This document shows, piece by piece, positions 28,692 to 37,867 of a stretch of DNA of 64,000 nucleotides. The DNA comes from JAWKTV01 sp041398905 (GTDB lineage Bacteria > Planctomycetota > Planctomycetia > Planctomycetales > Planctomycetaceae): assembly GCA_041398905.1 (NCBI GenBank), contig JAWKTV010000006.1, positions 259,333 to 323,332 of the forward strand. Reading direction: 5' to 3'. The position numbers and the translations under genes were made by a program. The notes under the pieces were generated by a model, which was not told the DNA's origin, ran no database searches, and saw only the letters and a list, made by a program, of their open reading frames with translations. The number at the start of each line of letters is the position of its first letter. The stretch's first letter is position 1.

Positions 28692-29253
28692 CTATTGGGC
28701 GAACTCAGCGGGGTGACCCGGCCGCATAGCCGGGCCGTGGAGCGAGCAGAAGCTGTTTCATGTGGTCTCCGGTGCAGTGAACGTCGTCCATCCCCGCCCG
28801 AACAATGTCAATCGAATCAGGCTCAGGCCGGGCGGTCAGCGGATCGGGACATAACCGACTGCCCGGCTCAGCACCATCGGGCCGTACTCAGAACCAGTCA
28901 ACACCGCGCTTTCCCTAAAGCCCTCCCGTACGGGGTTCTCGTACGGAACGTAAGGTCAGTTCTCCTCAACCTTGTGCCTTGTCCAGATATTGAATCCGTA
29001 ATACCGCAGGGTGGCCGACCAGTCAGGCGAGGAGCTGGTTCGGGTTGCGGAGCAACGGGAAGCCATGCCATACGCGTAGGAATCGTGACCGAGGCACCGT
29101 CGCGGCATGGCAACCCATCCCGGCGATTGAACGCACATGATGTCTTCTTGTCGCTCTGCGACTTGGCCTGATGTGGCCGGGCCACCCCACGTAGTTGGTC
29201 TGCCAGCACTCTTTGGCCCCCTTTACCTCCGGACGCGAGGATTGGCGGAGGCT
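28692..29253. other. Unexplained stretch with hairpins, no conserved gene recognised
   Basis: About 560 bases between the lipase-like gene and a broken small reading frame. Two hairpins are clear: CCCGGC/GCCGGG with a 6-base loop at 28717-28734, and CCGTACG/CGTACGG with a 7-base loop at 28926-28946. The minus strand has a short frame ending at 28956 with SPDWSATLRYYGFNIWTRHK, which looks protein-like but matches no family I know. It could be a mobile-element remnant or a structured RNA. Confidence 0.4.
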
Positions 29254-29337
29254 TCACTCCGGAGTCGCAGGATCGGCCACCGCCAGCACATGGAAACACA
29301 TGCTCAGCAGACAGCCGACGCGGAGCATCGTGGTCAT
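29254..29337 (-). pseudogene. Signal-peptide-like remnant or frameshifted small gene start
   Basis: A 27-residue frame beginning MTTMLRVGCLLSMCFHVLAV looks like a signal peptide with cleavage after VLAVA, then stops after DPATPE. In the next frame the text continues as EVKGAKECWQTNYVGWPGH up to about 29170, where recognisable protein composition fades. It is either a secreted-protein gene with an indel or the 5' end of a gene cut by other DNA. Confidence 0.35.
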
Positions 29338-29393
29338 GCTCGATTCCGTTGTGGTACGGAGTGAGCGGAGTCGGAAGGCACACGAAGTTGGTT

Positions 29394-30197
29394 TAGTCGT
29401 TCGCAGGCGCCGGGCGGCGTTGGCCCAGTGGCCGCTCGGGTCATGTCCGCTGACGACGACACCTTTCTCGTTCAACCGAAGTGCGCGTGCACGTCGGCCG
29501 CAGTACCACAGCGTGAGCCCGCAGCGTCGTCGGTCACTCTCGTTGGCCTCCGAGCCATGCAATGGCAGGTCCGAGTGCAGCGAGATCTCGCCCGCCTTGA
29601 GGATGTCGTCGACGGGTGTGCCGTACTGTTCCGGGTTGTCGATCGTCTGATTCAGGACGTTGTGCTCGTGGGAGTCGCTGGGCCGGAAGGTGAGGTGCCA
29701 GGTGATGGGATCCGGCGATGAATCGCATGCAGGCGTTCTCGACATCGGCGTCGTCGATCGCAGGCCAAACGGTGACGGCTTTGGTGGGCGTCAGCGGCCG
29801 GTAGCAGCGTCCTGGTGCCAGGCGACCTGCTTGCCGTCGCGGGGCATCTTGCAGAAGAATTTGATCCCCAGCCGATGACGTTTTCGCCCAGCAGGTCCTT
29901 GACGCAGGCGACGATCCGACGGTCGGTGAGGATGTCGTAGACCGGCCCGTACTTGAGGTGAGCCGTGCTGATCGAGTAGCTGTCGCCCCCGGCGGCGATC
30001 ACCCTCGCGAGGAGCGCGTCGAAGTAACCACGAATGCTGGCGATCTCGTCGTCACCAGAATGCGGATGGGAGCGACGTAGCCATCGCGATTGAAGCCGGC
30101 AACCTGCTCGGACGTCAAGGTCGGGGCGACGATTCTTCGCTGGGGGTAAACGCAGATCGCGGCAGATGTTGGCAAGTTCGTCGTTCTCCGGGACCAT
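29394..30197 (-). CDS. Phytanoyl-CoA dioxygenase (PhyH) family protein, frameshifted
   Basis: Pieces in three frames join into one PhyH-type Fe(II)/2-oxoglutarate oxygenase: LTSEQVAGFNRDGYVAPIRI at the start, YFDALLARVIAAGGDSYSI and HLKYGPVYDILTDRRIV, then FFCKMPRDGKQVAWHQDA, which carries the H-x-D iron ligands, ACMRFIAGSHH, and finally ISLHSDLPLHGSEANES, where the distal histidine and the 2-oxoglutarate-binding arginine (RRRCGLTL) sit. The end is best placed at 29394, giving a GHWANAARPAND-like C-terminus. At least four single-base shifts lie between 29400 and 30110. The start is uncertain: 30197 is the nearest ATG in a compatible frame. The substrate is unknown. Confidence 0.8.
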
Positions 30198-30419
30198 ACG
30201 AAAGTCGCGTTGCAGCCATGTGGACACCTGTGCGAAGGGAATGATTCAGGCCGGCCTGCCCGCGGCGATCGTAGCATCGGGAGCCGGGGGTTGTCAGCCG
30301 GACGGCGGAGCACCGTGCTGGGTGCGCGTGCGGACCGCTACGTCCGCGGCGTTCCGTTGGCTACACTGATCGGCCGACATTGATGTTCTCCCATCAGACA
30401 CCCACTGACAGGATGCGAC

Positions 30420-32997
30420 ATGAGCCATGATGTTGTCGTTCCGCACTGCTGTTTAAGTGCGTTTTACCGGTTAATGTACGTCCTTCGTTTATCCGCCCGC
30501 GAGCCACTGCCATCGGTCACCGGCGACTGGCGGGTTTGCGTTTGATCCGGACTCTGGACGCCGTCCTCAGGCGGAGATAATCCCAGCTTGGCGAGACGGA
30601 ACGTCGACTGGGTCGATAAATCGACTGCGGCGGATGGACACCGGCCAGGACGTTCAACGGAACCTTCCGATACCAGCACAACGGGAAAGACGTGCCAGTG
30701 TTCGGACGGCGATCCGTGTCGGCGAGCACGGGAGCGGCGTGGCTGTACGACCGCAACCAGCTCCGCTGGGCTGTGCGTGGGAATGCAGGCCGCTCACCGA
30801 GCCGACGCCGGAAGCCCGACGGGGTTCACTCCATACCTCAATCACAATGACCGCCGCTTCGGGCTGCTCCAGCACGCCGACACCGAAAGGGACTCCGCTG
30901 TTCAGCAGCCCGGCGGTTCCGACCTGGACCGTCACGAACTGGGACGCGGGACGACTCGGACCGGCGACCGCGCCGCTCACAGTGCGGCAGGGGCGACACT
31001 CGGAACTGATCCGACACGGCACACGAACTGTGATCGTCACCAGATTCGCCGACGATCCGAGTGATCCAGCTCCACCGACCGTCATCCGAACATCCCTGGG
31101 CGACGCGCGTGAATGACCGGCTGGTGCTGACCCGGATGGTGGAAGCGACCGGTGGCGTTCGACATCAGATGCGGTTGGTCGCCCCCGGCGAATATGACCC
31201 GGCGTCGGCGGTCGTCGAGGTTGCCACACGCGACAAGGCCGAGATTACCGCGTGCCGCCTGCAAACACCCCAGGGACCATTGTGGTTGGCGGTCTGGTCA
31301 CTTCAGGGGGCTCCCAACAGCGTCACCGTCGACATCGTCGACGGCGCTCCGGAAGTTCGCTTCGCGGCGACTTCACACTCGAAGGCACTCATCTGCCTGT
31401 CGCGTGCAGAGGGGTGGGAGATACCGACGTGGATCGATGCGGTCGCCGCGCAGGTCTCTCCCAAACAGGCTGCGATGATGTGGCGAGACGTCATCTTCCA
31501 GTCACCCGCCGAGCCGATCGGTAACCTGGTGCAGGAGACGAAGCCGCAGGAAGTCGTCGCCGACGACGCCGCGTACGTCGTTGATACTTTGACCGCACTT
31601 CGAGAGCCCTACCGCGCGGCTCTTCTTCTGCAGCGGAGTCGATTTCATCGTAATCCCGTCGGATGGGTTGGAACTCGGACCCGGGCCAGCCGCTGGCAGT
31701 CGTCGCGACGGTGCATGGGGATGTCTGGCTGGTCGATGGCATCACCACACCGCTGACGAAGTTGCGGTGGAAGCGGTTCGCCTCGGGGCTGTATCAGCCG
31801 ATGGGCGTGAAGGTCATTAAGGGAAACATCTACGTGCTCGAACGGGGACAGATCACTCACCTGCGCGCGACACGAACCACGACGGCACGGCTGATGTTTA
31901 CCGCGTGCATTGCGGCGACTGGCACAACGGCGGAGGGAGCACTCCTACACCTCCCTCGAAACCGATCTCGACAGGAAACTTCTACTTTCATACCGGGGGT
32001 GACACGCACACTCCCAACGGGGGCACGCTGGTGAAGGTGCTCGCCGACGGGAGCCGATCGGAGGTTTACTGCACGGGTTCCGGCATCCGATCGGGCTGGG
32101 TTCCCTGCCGGACGGTCGAATCACCGGGGCGGACCAGGAAGGCAACTGGATGCCTGCGACTCGACTCGACATCTACCAGCCGGTGGGTTCTACGGCGACA
32201 TGCGGGCACATCATCGAGACACCCACTCCCACAACCTACGATGGTCCGCTGTGCTGGATTCCCCGGCAGCTTGATAGCTCGGCCGGCGGGCAGGTGTTCG
32301 TCAATCGCGACGATTTCGGCCCGCTCTCAGGGCACCTGCTGCACATGAGCTTCGGCGCTGCGAGTTGATGCTGGTGCTGATGCAGGAGCACGACGGCATC
32401 CAGCAGGCGGGCGTGTGTGACCTGGGGCCTGTCGTTCCTCGCGGGCATTCAGCGGGGACGGTTCAATCCGCATGACGGGCATCTGTATCTCGTCGGCATG
32501 GATGGCACAGCAGACCGCCGCGCAGGCGGATGGTTGTCTCCAGCGGGTCCGCTTTACCGGCAAGCCGTTCGTGATGCCGGAGGAGCTGAGCATCGAGAAC
32601 GGCGGCATCCGGATTCGATTCAACCACCCGATCTCCAGTGACTTGGCAAGCGACGATCACGCCGCCGCCGATCCGCGGCGGTACAACGTCGAAATCTGGA
32701 ATTACCACTGGACCGGCGATTACGGTTCGAAGCGGTACTCGGTCGAGCGGCCCGATGAAGGGCGGGACCGCCTCACGGTCGAGTCGGTCGAAGTCGCCCG
32801 ACGCGCGACGGTCCTGCTGAAACGGTACCAACGCTCAAGCCCTGCATCAGACGCAGATCGAGTACGACATTCTCGCCTATCTCCCCGGCAGCGATGGGAC
32901 GTTCAAACCGCAGCCGCTCAAGGGAACGCTCTACAGCACCATCCACACCCTCGGACCGCAAGCGGGCAGAGCCACACTCGGTGCGAACGGCCGAGCG
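30420..32997 (+). CDS. DUF6797-like secreted beta-propeller protein, heavily frameshifted
   Basis: Fragments in all three plus frames read as one large planctomycete protein. An AGGA site precedes the ATG at 30420. Early pieces include VTGDWRV and WLYDRNQLRWAV; then NDRLVLTRMVEATGGVRHQM and LWLAVWSLQGAP; then the propeller: VATVHGDVWLVDGITTPL, KRFASGLYQPMGVKVIKGN, YVLERGQITHLR, GGTLVKVLADGSRSEVYCTG, CWIPRQLDSSAGGQVFVN and LAGIQRGRFNPHDGHLYLVG, followed by IRIRFNHPISSDLA and WNYHWTGDYGSKRYSVERP. This order matches proteins with a DUF6797 domain and a PQQ/glucose-sorbosone dehydrogenase-like propeller, often linked with haem-binding domains. There are perhaps ten indels. The frame carrying its last piece stays open into the following SGNH domain. 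Confidence 0.75.
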
Positions 32998-34062
32998 TTG
33001 GATGCTGCCCAGCGGGCAGCATCCGCCGGCCAATCGCCTTCCGGATCTCGTGCGACATTGCGGACGTTTTCGCCGGTCGCGGTTGAGTCGTCGGACGTAC
33101 TTCCGATCGAGTTCCGCGATGGCGAACGAGTCAACTTCATTGGCGGCACACTCATCGAGCGTGAACAGCGTTACGGCTACTGGGAACACGCGCTCACGGC
33201 GGCTCATCCGGACAAGCAGATCACCTTTCGCAACCTCGGCTGGAGCGGCGACACCGTCTGGGCGGAGTCACGGGGAATCTTCGACCCGCCCGCGAAGGGG
33301 TACGAGCGACTTGTCGCACAGGTACGTGAACTCGACCCGACGCTGCTCGTATTCAACTATGGCGGTAACGAAGCGTGGGAGTCATTCGCGTCCGGCGAAC
33401 CGGTCGACGCCGCCATCGGGCGATTCCTCGCGCAGTACGCAAAGCTCATTGACGATGTCACACCCAAGCCCCCTGCCGACGGCACCGCGGCCGCGACCAC
33501 AACACTCGCGCCGCGCGTGGTGCTGTTGACGCCGTTGCCACTCGAGAAGGGCGTCGGTCCGAATGCCGACCCCGGCGCATTCAACGCCCACCTGGCACAT
33601 TACACCGCCGCGATTCAGAAGTTCGCCGATGATCGCGGCTACCCGTGCCTCGACCTCTCGGCCGTCCATCAATGGTATCAGCAGGAGGTCGCGAACCAGC
33701 GAGGACTCGTCCGGCCGCTGACGCAGGATGGCCAGCAACTCTCGGAGTACGGCTACTGGCGCACGGCCAACTGGCTGCGGGACCAGCTTTGCGGCGACGT
33801 GGCCGCACAGACCTTGCGATTGCCGCCGCTGGAGGCCGCGCCGATGTCCGAGTCATCGCCAGAGCAGACCCGCTCCCGCGAGCTGCTCGCGGCAATTCGG
33901 ACAAAGAACGAGCTGTACTTCCACCGCTGGCGACCGCAGAACGTGACTTACCTGTTCCTGTTCCGCAAACACGAACAGGGCCAAAACGCAGCCGAGATCC
34001 CGAAGTTCGACCCGTTGGTGGCGGAACAGGAGAGAATCATCCATCAACTGATTCAACCCTGA
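32998..34062 (+). CDS. SGNH/GDSL hydrolase domain, apparently fused to the preceding propeller protein
   Basis: The open frame runs from 32821, where it encodes the propeller C-terminus (TQIEYDILAYLPG; KGTLYSTIHTLG), through a linker and into this domain without a stop. Starting at the TTG at 32998 would give 354 aa but no signal peptide. Domain features: FRDGERVNFIGGTLIERE, ITFRNLGWSGDTVWAESR (SGNH block II), LLVFNYGGNEAW (block III, with N-E in place of N-D), PRVVLLTPLPLEKG, and a C-terminal helical part. The usual block I serine would be expected around GGTLIERE but reads G-T, so the nucleophile is unclear. These proteins are probably glycan esterases or catalytically changed relatives. 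Confidence 0.75.
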   Translation: MDAAQRAASAGQSPSGSRATLRTFSPVAVESSDVLPIEFRDGERVNFIGGTLIEREQRYGYWEHALTAAHPDKQITFRNLGWSGDTVWAESRGIFDPPAKGYERLVAQVRELDPTLLVFNYGGNEAWESFASGEPVDAAIGRFLAQYAKLIDDVTPKPPADGTAAATTTLAPRVVLLTPLPLEKGVGPNADPGAFNAHLAHYTAAIQKFADDRGYPCLDLSAVHQWYQQEVANQRGLVRPLTQDGQQLSEYGYWRTANWLRDQLCGDVAAQTLRLPPLEAAPMSESSPEQTRSRELLAAIRTKNELYFHRWRPQNVTYLFLFRKHEQGQNAAEIPKFDPLVAEQERIIHQLIQP

Positions 34063-34123
34063 TCCTGTATTGACGCCGGCCAGACCGGCGGTTCTATACC
34101 GAACTTACAGTGTTATGCCATTT

Positions 34124-34152
34124 TTGACATAATTCAATAACATTGGTATAAT
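34124..34152 (+). promoter_or_regulatory. Perfect sigma-70-type promoter of the AAA+ ATPase gene
   Basis: TTGACA at 34124-34129 and TATAAT at 34147-34152 are separated by 17 bases, a perfect consensus promoter inside a locally AT-rich stretch (about 34090-34158). Transcription would start about seven bases after the -10 box, on or next to the ATG at 34159, giving a leaderless message. A dyad TTATG-N10-CATAA (34113-34132) overlaps the -35 box and could be an operator. Confidence 0.8.
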
Positions 34153-34158
34153 CCGAAC

Positions 34159-35352
34159 ATGAATCGGATCACGAACCCTTACGCTCCGGGTGCCGGCTCA
34201 CCTCCGCCCCAACTGGCGGGAAGGGATGAGCTTCGCGAGTCAGTTCGCATTGCTTTGGAGCGGGTGCGTATCGGTCGCCCGGCGAAGAGCGTGCTGATGG
34301 TCGGCTTGCGAGGAGTCGGCAAGACGGTGCTGCTGGACCGGATTCGCGAGGATGCCGAGCAAGCAGGAATCCACACAGTTCGCGCGGAAGCTCCCGAGCG
34401 GCGATCATTGCCGGCGATTCTCGCTCCGCAGCTGCGGGCAGCTTTGCTGCGGCTCTCCAAACTGGAGAAGGCCAAAGGCCTCGCCAACAGGGCGCTAAGG
34501 GGCTTGGCCGGCTTCGCCCAAGCCTTGAAGGTGAAATACCACGACATCGAAGTGGGACTCGACTTCGAGCCTGAGAGGGGACTCGCTGACAACGGCGATT
34601 TGGAGCACGACCTGCAAGCACTGCTCGAAGTCGTTGGACAGGCCGCCAAAGCCGCGAGTACGGCGATGGCGATCTTCATCGATGAACTGCAGTACGTCGC
34701 CGAGGACGAGTTGGCCGCTCTGATCACGGCTTTGCACCGCATCGCTCAACAGCAATTGCCGGTCGTACTCGTCGGCGCGGGGCTTCCCCAATTACGCGGC
34801 AGGATGGGGAGAGCGAAGTCCTATGCGGAGCGGTTGTTCGAGTTTCCCGAAATCGGGCCACTCACGCCAGACGCGGCACGAATCGCCATTGCGGTGCCGG
34901 CCAGTGACGAAGGGGCGGCGTTCGCGGAACCAGCCATTCAGAGGATCCTCGAACAGACTGGACGTTATCCCTATTTTCTGCAGGAATGGGGCAAGCATTC
35001 CTGGGATATCGCTGCCGAGAGTCCGATTTGCGAACAGGACGTTGAAGACGCCACGAAGCTCGCGATCGCGGCGCTCGACGAGAGTTTCTTCCGGGTTCGT
35101 TTCGATCGACTCAAGCCGTCGGAGAAAAAGTACCTGCGCGCGATGGCCGAGCTTGGACCTGGCCCCCATCGTTCGGGCGACATCGCCGAGGTGCTGGGTC
35201 GAAAAGTCACTTCGCTCAGCCCCACACGCAGCTCTCTCATCGACAAAGGCATGATCTGGAGTCCTAGTCACGGCGACACGGCCTTCACCGTCCCCTTGTT
35301 CGACGCCTTTATGAAGCGAATCATACCCGGCGACGACTGGCGTGACGTGTAG
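34159..35352 (+). CDS. Orc1/Cdc6-like AAA+ ATPase
   Basis: 397 aa. N-terminus NPYAPGAGSPPPQLAGRDEL, then Walker A in GLRGVGKTVLLDRI, a helical arm rich in Lys/Leu, Walker B in AIFIDELQYVAEDEL, sensor-1 region in VVLVGAGLPQLRG, and sensor-2/lid in GRYPYFLQEWG. The C-terminal third (LKPSEKKYLRAMAELG; SGDIAEVLGRKVTSLSPTRSSL) is a winged helix that could bind DNA. This is the bacterial STAND/Cdc6-like group commonly listed only as ATP-binding protein and often found in mobile or defence contexts. No ribosome-binding site precedes the ATG; see the promoter entry. It is followed after 69 bases by an unrelated esterase. The function is unknown. Confidence 0.88.
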   Translation: MNRITNPYAPGAGSPPPQLAGRDELRESVRIALERVRIGRPAKSVLMVGLRGVGKTVLLDRIREDAEQAGIHTVRAEAPERRSLPAILAPQLRAALLRLSKLEKAKGLANRALRGLAGFAQALKVKYHDIEVGLDFEPERGLADNGDLEHDLQALLEVVGQAAKAASTAMAIFIDELQYVAEDELAALITALHRIAQQQLPVVLVGAGLPQLRGRMGRAKSYAERLFEFPEIGPLTPDAARIAIAVPASDEGAAFAEPAIQRILEQTGRYPYFLQEWGKHSWDIAAESPICEQDVEDATKLAIAALDESFFRVRFDRLKPSEKKYLRAMAELGPGPHRSGDIAEVLGRKVTSLSPTRSSLIDKGMIWSPSHGDTAFTVPLFDAFMKRIIPGDDWRDV

Positions 35353-35421
35353 GCGTCGCCGCGCCGATCACATTCCACTGGAAACTTCCGCACGACAGCC
35401 CAACCCGCTCGGACAACACCG

Positions 35422-36123
35422 ATGACTCGCTACCTGCTCACGCTCGCCACACTCGTCGCCGCGACCACCGTCGTCGCCGAGGAAGCTCCGTATTCCTCCG
35501 CCAAGTGGGAGCCGGAGATTCAGAAGTTCGAGCAGGCCGACAAGGAGCATCCGCCGGAGGCGGGTCGCATCGTCTTCTGGGGCAGTTCGACCATGCGGCT
35601 GTGGCCGACCGGTGAGATGTTCACTGACCTGCCGGTCGTCAATCGCGGGTTCGGCGGCTCACGAATGGCGGATGCCCTGTACTATTTTGATCGCGTGGTC
35701 GTGCCGCATCGGCCCAAGGTCATCCTCATGTACGAAGGCTCGAATGACCTTGCGGGGGGCGTCACGCCGTCCCAGATCGACGCCGAGTTCCGGGAGATCA
35801 TCCAGCGCTGCCGCGATCAACTCCCCGACACCCACCTCGTGTTCCTGTCGATCAAGCCGACGGTGAAGCGCTGGCCGATCATCCATCGAATCCGGGCGAC
35901 GAATGCGCTCATCGAAGCAACCTGTATCGACTCCGGCGATCACGTCCACTACCTCGACGTCCACACGCCGATGCTGAACGCGGAGGGCACGCCCGAAGTG
36001 CGTTATCTCTCGAACGATGGCCTGCACCTCGGTCCAGAGGGCTACAAGCACCTCACGGAACTGGTCCGACCGAAGTTGAAGGAACTGCTCGAGTCTCCCG
36101 CCGCCGCGCCCTCCGCCAACTGA
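35422..36123 (+). CDS. SGNH/GDSL-type esterase, secreted
   Basis: 233 aa with a signal peptide (YLLTLATLVAATTVVAE). SGNH blocks are complete: FWGSSTMRLW with the nucleophile S56, NRGFGGSRM (block II Gly), YEGSNDLAGG (block III Asn) and DGLHLGPEGY (block V Asp-x-x-His). This matches the GDSL-like lipase/acylhydrolase family that resembles platelet-activating-factor acetylhydrolase subunits; in planctomycetes such proteins are thought to deacetylate glycans or lipids in the periplasm. The next gene begins 23 bases later on the same strand, so the two are probably one transcript. Confidence 0.92.
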   Translation: MTRYLLTLATLVAATTVVAEEAPYSSAKWEPEIQKFEQADKEHPPEAGRIVFWGSSTMRLWPTGEMFTDLPVVNRGFGGSRMADALYYFDRVVVPHRPKVILMYEGSNDLAGGVTPSQIDAEFREIIQRCRDQLPDTHLVFLSIKPTVKRWPIIHRIRATNALIEATCIDSGDHVHYLDVHTPMLNAEGTPEVRYLSNDGLHLGPEGYKHLTELVRPKLKELLESPAAAPSAN

Positions 36124-36146
36124 CACCTCTCGCCCACGAGGCTCTC

Positions 36147-37331
36147 ATGCATCCACTCTCTTCCACAGCCGGACGTTGGCGAGCAAGGGTTCTGCTGTCC
36201 TGTACTCTCGCGCTCGGGACGGCGTCATTCCACCTTCTGACTGCCCAGGAGGGGAGACCGGCTGCTCAGTTTGGCCGCTGGGACCAAAACGGCGACGGCT
36301 CCGTCACGCGGGACGAGTTGCCGGAGCAACTCCGGCCCAACTTCGGGCGGGTCGATACTGATGGCGATGGCAAGATCACCCCGGCTGAGCATCAGGCGTT
36401 TCTCCAAAGCCGCGGGGGCAATCCGGCGGCCGGCAGTCACCCGACTGGCCCGCGCGTTCCCGAGACGGTGATCGCTCACCGCGACGTCCCTTACGCCGGG
36501 ACCACACACGCTCGACAAACGCTCGACCTGTACCTGCCGAAAGCCCCTTCCGCGAATCCCCCGCCGCTGGTGGTTTTCATTCATGGCGGAGGCTGGCAGG
36601 GTGGTGACAAAGCGGGCGGTGCGGCACGAGTGTTGCCGCTTGTTGAGACTGGCGAGTACGCCGCTGCGTCGATCGGATATCGACTCAGTGGCGATGCCAC
36701 TTGGCCAGTTCAGATTCACGACTGCAAGGCGGCCATCCGCTGGCTGCGGGGAAACGCGAAGAAGCACGGCTACAACGCCGATCGCATCGGCGTGATCGGC
36801 ACATCGGCGGGCGGTCATCTGGTGGCGATGCTCGGCACCAGCGGCGACGTCACTGCGGTCGAAGGCGACCTCGGCGAGTTCGACGACCAGAGCAGCCGGG
36901 TGCAGTGCGTCGTCGACTACTTCGGACCTTCCGACCTGGTGACGATCACCCGCGGCGATCAGCCCGCGGGTCGAGGGCCGCGCCAATCGCCCATCACGCT
37001 GCTGCTGGGAGGTCCACTGTCCGAGAAGCTGGAGCAGGCGAAAGAGGCTTCGCCGGCCACGCACATCACGCCGGATGACCCACCGTTTCTGATTCTGCAT
37101 GGCACGGACGACCCCGTGGTGCCATTCGACCAGTCTGTCCGCCTCGATGAACTGTTGCGGGCGAACAGCGTGGATTGCACGTTCGTGCGAATCAACGGTG
37201 GCCAGCACGGCGGGTTCGATGGTCCGGAAACGAACGCGCGCGTGCGGTCCTTCCTGGACCGACACCTGCTTGACCGAACGACCGAAGTCTCGAGTGAACC
37301 GATCGAAGCGCCGCCGCGACGGCGTGGGTGA
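36147..37331 (+). CDS. EF-hand-containing alpha/beta hydrolase (esterase), secreted
   Basis: 394 aa. After a signal peptide (LLSCTLALGTASFHLLTAQ) come two EF-hand calcium loops, DQNGDGSVTRDE and DTDGDGKITPAE, around residues 45-85. The hydrolase domain starts near residue 110: VVFIHGGGWQGGDK is the HGGGW oxyanion motif of the hormone-sensitive-lipase/BD-FAE type, GVIGTSAGGHLVAML the nucleophile elbow, FLILHGTDDPVVPF the acid and GGQHGGF the catalytic histidine. Feruloyl- or acetyl-esterase activity on polysaccharide is the likely role. A GAGG sequence lies just upstream of the ATG. The EF-hand pair is probably a calcium-binding or stabilising appendage. Confidence 0.92.
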   Translation: MHPLSSTAGRWRARVLLSCTLALGTASFHLLTAQEGRPAAQFGRWDQNGDGSVTRDELPEQLRPNFGRVDTDGDGKITPAEHQAFLQSRGGNPAAGSHPTGPRVPETVIAHRDVPYAGTTHARQTLDLYLPKAPSANPPPLVVFIHGGGWQGGDKAGGAARVLPLVETGEYAAASIGYRLSGDATWPVQIHDCKAAIRWLRGNAKKHGYNADRIGVIGTSAGGHLVAMLGTSGDVTAVEGDLGEFDDQSSRVQCVVDYFGPSDLVTITRGDQPAGRGPRQSPITLLLGGPLSEKLEQAKEASPATHITPDDPPFLILHGTDDPVVPFDQSVRLDELLRANSVDCTFVRINGGQHGGFDGPETNARVRSFLDRHLLDRTTEVSSEPIEAPPRRRG

Positions 37332-37527
37332 AGCATTGGCAGGTGTCGCCCCTTTGCGCTGAGCAACCGGTCACAGGCCACCTGGCCTCTTGCCGGCTTC
37401 GCCCGCTTGAACAAACGCACGTCTTTGGCCGATGATTGGTGGAACTGGCCGGACAACTGGTCGGGCAGCCTGCGCCGCCGTGGCGTGGATCCTCGTGACT
37501 GGCGTACCGATGAATGGAGCAAGGAAC

Positions 37528-37788
37528 ATGGCGGAGCAGACGGCAATGGCGGTGCTGGATCGGCACTTTCTGGACGTGCGAAGCCGGTTGCTGGATATCG
37601 CCGCCGCGCTCGATCGGATTGAACGATCGCAGGGTGGGGAGACGGCAGCGAGGGATCCGCGGATGACGAAGATCCTGGAGGCACTGTCGATCCTCAAGAG
37701 CGATGGAGCCGACCGGGCGGAGCGCATCCAGATCGCCTTCAGCGACCCTTACGTGGCCGAATGGAACCAGAGGTCGTCGCGCTCGTAG
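37528..37788 (+). CDS. Small conserved-looking protein, 86 aa, unknown function
   Basis: Starts at the ATG at 37528 after an AAGGAA ribosome-binding site; an upstream ATG at 37510 is less well placed. The protein is mostly helical: AEQTAMAVLDRHFLDVRSRL, then LLDIAAALDRIERSQGG, and a second helix RMTKILEALSILK before RIQIAFSDPYVAEW. It has no signal peptide or membrane segment, so it is cytoplasmic. The codon pattern and amphipathic helices suggest a real gene; I recall similar small planctomycete proteins but no function. Confidence 0.6.
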   Translation: MAEQTAMAVLDRHFLDVRSRLLDIAAALDRIERSQGGETAARDPRMTKILEALSILKSDGADRAERIQIAFSDPYVAEWNQRSSRS

Positions 37789-37867
37789 CGCGGTCGGCAC
37801 GGCCGTCGGCGCGGGCGAGTTTGTGTGGAGCATCGTCGTCGTCGCAGACGCCTTGTGGTGCCGATCG

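Noticed and set aside
28926..28946. Group II intron domain V
   Set aside because: The stem-loop is shorter than domain V, lacks the AGC triad and no reverse transcriptase gene is present.
30654..31229. A 191-residue minus-strand open frame
   Set aside because: It overlaps the plus-strand propeller gene, whose pieces match a known protein layout.
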